A DNA stretch of 64,000 nucleotides from Rhizoctonia solani (lineage: Eukaryota; Basidiomycota; Agaricomycetes; Cantharellales; Ceratobasidiaceae), in assembly GCF_016906535.1 (NCBI RefSeq), contig NC_057379.1, positions 1,364,001 to 1,428,000 on the forward strand, in the 5' to 3' direction. Every line of letters starts with the position of its first letter. Position 1 is the stretch's first letter. A program made the translations under genes and the position numbers. The notes under the pieces are model-generated. The model was not told where the DNA came from. It was given only the letters and a program-made list of their open reading frames with translations, and searched no databases. Of the stretch, positions 58,801-64,000 are shown one piece after another.

Positions 58801-60655
58801 CGGTCAATTCCAACGTGTCGTGGACCCGATTTGGAAGATGAGCCGAGAATAGCTTCAAGTCGATCCCGGTCAACCACAGTCCTTTTTCGTCGAATGTACC
58901 GAATCGATGTGGCCGCGTATATGAACAAGCAACCGGACAGCCTCGCAAGATGGCTGACCTCGGACTCGGATACAGTGCTGTTTGCAAGTTCGTCCCGAAT
59001 GTATAGCTCGATGTCCGCTTGCACAAGTGACTCCTCGATGTCATGTAGCCTGCAGATCGAACGGCTCCGGTCGGACTGGGACTCTATCCTATGGCGGATG
59101 TCCGGCTCGGGTCGGCTGGTCACGAAGAACTTCACAGGCAGATCGGCAGCGACTCTGAAGAGCACGTCGAGCATCGTTCCTACCCCGTTCGCGCTGTTGC
59201 ATTCGTCAAGTGCATCAATCACCACCACAAGGCCATCCGGTATGTCGTCCTTCACTCGATCTAGCGGCTCTTTGATCAGTCGTTCGCATTGCTCCGTTAG
59301 AGCCTGGGTCCCGATGTCAGGATCCCTTCCCAGCACCTCCACGACCGCGGTTTGAAAACTCATTGAGTAGCGGGCAAGTTGATATGTGATTGTCGGTATG
59401 ATTCGTCCCACGTCGTGGCACTCGCTCGATCTTCGCGTGCAGAAGAAGCTCGCGCCAAGCAGCCCACGTTTCCTGAGAGTCTCGGCAAAGGTATATGCGA
59501 TGGTGGTCTTGCCTGTGCCAGCCATGCCACTCATCCAGTAGATGTTCGGTGTCTGAGAGTCGGCTGACCATTCGTCGAGCTCGAGCAGGATCTGGGTGCG
59601 TGTGTGTTCGGTACACGATCGGCGATTGACTTCGGTAGCGAGAGTGGAGTTATATACAGCTGATTTAGATGGGGACAGCTCCTTGAGACGGTTATTCTTT
59701 CATTGGATATCTTAGTAGAACCCCTCATGTGAGCATGCTCAAACCTACTGCGGTCTGCTCTTCCACACTGCTCCATACCCTCATTGTCGCATCGGCCTGT
59801 TATTCCTCATAAGTAACTTACTAAACTCCAAGCAAGCACTCACTTGTAGTTGGCGGAACGCCCTCTCGATCCCATGGTATGCTCTCAGGACCTCGCGCTG
59901 ATCTTGTTCGGCTTTTGCTATGTTACGTTCTATAGGTTGACCCCGTTTCTTTTCAATGACCTTCATTTGTTCCGTTATCGACCTGTATACCTAGTCAGCC
60001 CTTCTATCTCATATGACACTGCGATCCTCACTTCTTCATTCTGGTTATGAAGTCAGACATATGCGCAGGGTTTGACTTCTGTACATGATTGGCTAGGGTC
60101 TGACTCAGCGTCTCTAGTTCGAGTAGGAGTTCTTCGTACTCCGTCTTGTACCCTGGGTCTATCTGTATTTGTGCCGATGGGTCAGTACATAGCCTTCACT
60201 CCATATGAAAAGCATATCCAGCTGACCTCGAGTGCCTCGAGACATGATATCATAACGTCGATAGCGACCTGTAGTGGCGGGAATAGTCCAACGCCTTGAC
60301 GAAAGACTTTAAGCGCCTTGCTAACGCGTTTGGGCAGTGCCCCGTCGGCTGATTTTTCGCGAGAGGTTTTTACTCCAGACCCCGTGGCAGATGTAGCCTC
60401 ATGGTGAGAAGACTGGGCCATCTTCTGCATTGGGCTATCTTCGATGGGAGGCGGAGGTGAAGTCGACATATCACGAGAAACCGTAGCGGCAGGCCCCACG
60501 TGAGGTACTTCGCTTGAGGAGGGGCCGGATACTTGAGTCGCATTATCAGCACCCGCGGCAGGCTCTGGTGTCGTAGCATGTGATCGCGGACGCTTTGTGG
60601 TTTGGGGGGCCAAAAAGTCAAGTGGGCCCCGTTTGGGGCGGGGCGTAGAAGACAT
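55829..60655 (-). pseudogene. NACHT-WD40 NLR-like gene 2, paralogue broken in the WD40 part
   Basis: Same exon plan as NLR gene 1. ATG at 60655 (MSSTPRPKRG), exon 1 to 60227, and a different Pro/Ser-rich tail with LFPPLQVAIDVMISCLEALE. Middle exons read EEVLLELETLSQTLANHV-like helices and AKAEQDQREVLRAYHGIERA. The NACHT exon contains GMAGTGKTT and [10 protein letters not shown] and ends at 58176. The WD40 exon from 58093 keeps one frame to 55829 but has TGA at 56729-56731 and at 56120-56122, both where the first copy or context predicts CGA. The intron before the WD40 exon (58094-58175) has GC instead of GT at its donor. A truncated product (N-terminus, NACHT and part of the propellers, or NACHT alone if unspliced) is possible. 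Confidence 0.88.
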
Positions 60656-61000
60656 CAGCAAGGATACGGGGTAGAGGTAGAATAACTCTGAGTATGAGTA
60701 ATACTAATCACCGCAGTTGGACTCTAAGTTTGGGGCGGGGCTGTATGAGACGGCAATCGAGGGTCGAAGTGGCTCGTCTAAGGTGGTTAGGGCTTGGTTT
60801 GATATCATGCCCATTATAAACGGTCATATTATCCAATTCTGACAGATTTAGACGCCACTACAGATAGAGGGTCATGTGATGTGTTTTATTGAGACATAGG
60901 TATTGTACAAGCTATCTATTCGCAGAGTTACCCTATTCCGGATATACAAATAGATAGATTCCACGATATCGTCATACTTCTGATATCGCCATTCATTCGT
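60656..61000. other. Intergenic between NLR gene 2 and the glycosyltransferase
   Basis: Nothing recognised beyond the presumed NLR promoter and the 3' flank of the glycosyltransferase gene. Confidence 0.5.
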
Positions 61001-62887
61001 TCAGAGCCCCAATGCTTTACCGAACCTCTCTAGTTCCAAGTCCCCGCTTCCGCTTGGCGCTAGCGATTTGACAATAGCCTTGCCCAACAGCTCAACGTTC
61101 CTTCGTTGGTGTCCGCCCCTCGGACCTTTAGTAAGCTCTAGAATATGCTTCATCTCATTGCGAACCGCGTCGTCCGTGCCCACAATCTTGACTTCGGTAG
61201 CATTTTGATAGGCTGTGGACTTGGCAGGTCCGGTGCGAACTTGGAGAAGCTCAAAACCGCAGTCGTGCATAGCAGAAATTTGCACAGCGTTCGTTGGTTG
61301 ATCTCCCTAAGTGCATATAAGCAACCGAGACGTGGACGTATGCAAAATGGAACTTACAGCCATGGGCCAAAGGATCATAGGAACCCCACGGACAAGCGCC
61401 TCTGAGATTGAGTTCCATCCGCCATGAGACAAGAAGTAATGAACGGCCTAGGATTGATTGAGATTGGGAATCTTATGAATAAAAAAGGGGTTATTATACA
61501 TACAGGATGCTCGAGAATCGCGGTTTGGTTCGTCCACTCGGGGAATATTGCATTCCCCGCCTGTATATGCGCGTCCATCCAGGATTGATCAATTTTGGCA
61601 ATCGGAGAAGAGAGAGCTAAAATAAATTTGAGCCCGGCCTTGGGTATCTCGTCAATGGCTGCAATCAGATGGGACAACGAGGTCGGAGGAGGAAAGAAGA
61701 TCGACCCAAAGGCAATGTAGATAACCGAGTGCGCGCCTTTTTCGACCAATGCACTATCTAGGAACCGTGCGACTCGGGGTTCGGGATCAATTGGACTAGG
61801 TGCAGCCAGATCTACTCCAGGTCCCACAAAGAAAGTAGTCAATGGCTTATCAAGTCCGTAGGCGAGAGCACCGGCCGAGATTGGTTCCTTGAGACAAGAC
61901 TAAGTACGCTGCTTGTTGGCTTGAGATAACACAACATACCATTTCAAAAGTCGTGCAGCAAGTCATTATGTCAACGTGTTTGAGCAGATTCAACCATCGC
62001 CCGAACGAGGTCGTGAAGAATGGCCCGAGCATGGGGATGTTTTGAGGGAAAAGCTCCCATTCATGGTGAACAAAAACACCCGGAATGCAAACTAATCGAT
62101 CAGAAATTGCCTGCAGAGAAAGGCTATGATTAAGAAAACCCCAGGTTATGCAAAGTAGGATTCACCTGTAGGAACATCTCGCTAGCTTCCTCGAGCGAAA
62201 AGTCAGGATGATGGGATATGTATTCGAAAATTCTACCACTGTGCCCGTTGTCCTTATTCCCCACATGACTTGGATCTAGTTAGCCTCATTACCAGACACG
62301 GAACAAGACGGACCTACCCCATTAGCGACGCAGCTGTGGATACCCACCACGCTGCAATAGGCAGCCCATGAACGTGTTTGCAAGGTACCGATACACCTCC
62401 GTTAAGAAGGTCTTCAATTATCCAACTTGGCTTTCTAATAGCTCGACCTTCAGCATGAGTTACGCTGGGTTCCTGAAGTTCTCTAGCTATCCATATCCCG
62501 AAGCAATCTTCCAGGTATTTGATTATGTCGGTTGGGTTGATCGTCGGTAGCCTGGGCTCGTCATCTTCAGGAGTACTCACAATCCTGATTCGGCTCGCGT
62601 GTTCGGAAGACTGAGCGCTCAGATATCTCCTTGCTTTAGGCATTTCCGGGGCATAAGCATATAGAGCTACAGGAAATGTAAGTAGAGAACTGTGGTGGCC
62701 CGAAGAACTCACGTACAAACGAATAAATCTGGGAACTTTTCGACCATCCTGAGAGCTGTTTTTATAGCTGGCCGCAGATGGCCTAGGTTTCCTGATCAGT
62801 AAATATGGTTAACTGAGATGTACCAGACAACATACCCCAGGCGGGCCCAGAGATAAATATAATGTGCTTCAACGTTGAATCGGACAT
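61001..62887 (-). CDS. UDP-glycosyltransferase (GT1 family), multi-exon
   Basis: It likely transfers a sugar from a UDP-sugar to a small lipophilic acceptor. The ATG at 62887 opens MSDSTLKHIIFISGPAWG, then GHLRPAIKTALRMVEKFPDL follows after a short intron, the usual N-terminal acceptor-side start. Exons continue through YAYAPEMPKARRYLSAQ, WIIEDLLNGGV, LFPQNIPMLGPFFTT and FFVGPGVDLAAPSPIDPEP. The donor-binding signature is split by introns: FPEWTNQTAILEHP, then HYFLSHGGWNSISEALVRG, then VPMILWPMA, then GDQPTNAVQISAMHDCGFEL. It includes the expected Trp, Gln, HGGWNS and DQ residues. The stop is at 61001. Exact splice sites of the middle exons are approximate, and I saw no disabling change. Confidence 0.85.
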
Positions 62888-63672
62888 GTTCAGAGGTGGC
62901 TTAGTATTGGATAGTTGATGATGGGCTGTAGTGACACCAGCCCTCACTATTTATACAGTCTCCTCTTGCCGTATCCACTCATATAGTTATTTTTGCGTAT
63001 TCCGCACGCATGGTTCTCATATGTAGAGAATCGGGTATATCAGTGATAGATGTCACAAATAGTCAAATTGGCCTGTGAGATAGTGAGATTCATTGCCATT
63101 GGCCTGTGAAGAGGCAGGGCGTAGGCAAATGGATGTTGTGATTGGGTTGGGGGGCTAAGTTCATAACTGCCGATCACGGCCCAGGCTATGCCCAAATATT
63201 ACGTCATTGTCATCGGGTCCATCTTTCTCACTTCCATTGCTACTATGGCCGATCGTGAATGGGCTACTGGGGACAAGCACGGGGCACGAGGGGCGATAGA
63301 GTCCATCGGCGGTCATAGGTTGTTTCTGACTAGTTGCATTAAAATTTCACGGATGTTTTATTAGCCATTATATCTGTTAGGTTAGGAAAATCATGGAACT
63401 GGTTCGATGCGGTATGAATATGCTATTGTTATAACCCCAGAAGGTAGTTTCCCCATTGCAATGCACATGATTCTTCTTCGAGTTGATTTACGTTAAATCT
63501 GATGTAACCTATAGGCTTGCCGTACAGTCCGTTGGCTGTGCAACGCAATGTCCTTTTGTAAGCGTCACTAAACCACACTTAGGTATGTATTATTTGTGTC
63601 GTCTGCTCGATAGGAAGTTAAGATCGTTTGCCTATGCAGGGCTCAATAGACCCATTGCAGTAGTACTCCTTT
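62888..63672. other. Intergenic, no gene seen
   Basis: Upstream region of the minus-strand glycosyltransferase and 3' flank of the next gene. Nothing recognised. Confidence 0.5.
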
Positions 63673-64000
63673 CTACGCATTTTCCGTCTTGTCTGTCTGC
63701 ACTGTTTGTAGTTCGGCCATGGACGCGCGGACCGAGCCAGAGCTTGGAGCCCCATTGCACTGGGCGTCTGTCGATTTCGATGCTATCTCCTTCTGTAGGG
63801 ATACCTTCGGATCCCCTACCACGAATAGCGATTTTACTTCGATTAACCGTACCGCCAATTCCAACGTGCGTTCCGCATGTTCTCGTAGCGCCGATTCGCT
63901 GCAGTGGAGCCATCAAGATAAAGCCAACAACGGGGATTCTGCCTAAGATGGGATACACATCACAGTGAGGCTGCGTGGAATTCTTCGTGATGGTGCTCAT
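63673..64000 (-). CDS. Unrecognised gene, 3' end only (continues past the window edge)
   Basis: A 65-nt intron (63899-63963, GTGATG...CTGCAG) joins a frame reading EHHHEEFHAASL to ESALREHAERTLELAVRLIE, giving a continuous helical segment. LFVVGDPKVSLQKEIASKS and a Ser/Thr-rich tail follow, with the stop at 63673. The longer unspliced reading from 64000 is less convincing because its composition changes. No family recognised. Confidence 0.4.

Noticed and set aside
1..64000. CRISPR arrays, rRNA operons, bacterial-type operons
   Set aside because: None seen; gene structure is eukaryotic throughout.

Overview
The window looks like nuclear DNA of a filamentous basidiomycete, most likely an agaricomycete close to Rhizoctonia/Ceratobasidiaceae. 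The evidence is many short GT-AG introns (about 50-82 nt), expanded NACHT-WD40 (NLR-like) and F-box families, and dense chromodomain Ty3/Gypsy retrotransposons. The species is an inference from gene style; no marker gene fixes it.

Layout. 1-5.16 kb: 3' part of a Ty3/Gypsy element (A). Its pol has one in-frame TGA and is followed by a long stretch open in two overlapping frames. 5.2-7.3 kb: a gene with a leucine-rich-repeat-like segment whose 5' end is missing next to that element. 9.44-11.70 kb: a complete 13-exon MFS transporter gene that includes a 5-nt micro-exon. 14.8-15.7 and 20.8-21.7 kb: two related F-box-like genes with a C-x2-C...C-x2-C zinc-binding segment. 24.98-29.82 kb (minus): an intact five-exon NACHT-WD40 receptor gene predicted to encode 1498 aa. 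55.83-60.66 kb (minus): its tandem paralogue, broken. 61.00-62.89 kb (minus): a UDP-glycosyltransferase gene. The right edge holds the 3' end of an unrecognised minus-strand gene.

Between the two NLR paralogues lies a 23.2-kb nest of retrotransposons that can be resolved from 5-bp target-site duplications. Element B (minus, 31555-54752, TSD GTCAG) contains element C (plus, 36430-44377, TSD GGAGA) in its gag and element D (plus, 45068-53888, TSD ACAGC) in its leader. C carries a 1.5-kb solo LTR (TSD CCTGT) in its 3' LTR. D carries a 1.2-kb solo LTR (TSD CTCTT) in its protease and a 436-bp solo LTR (TSD CAAGG) in its reverse transcriptase. A relative of the last sits outside the nest at 30440-30903 (TSD CTTGC). 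Removing the nest leaves the two NLR genes about 2.8 kb apart, head to tail.

The B/C/D family seems to be self-priming. A 13-nt sequence two bases after the 5' LTR is complementary to a 13-mer in the LTR about 34 nt downstream of the TATA box, and both sides vary in a matching way between copies. A canonical -1 slippery heptamer lies at the gag-pol junction. Decay is dominated by CpG to TpG/CpA changes. They account for all but one of the differences I see between the two LTRs of B, for lost catalytic aspartates, and for CGA to TGA stops in the TEs and in the 3' half of the second NLR gene, which directly abuts the nest.
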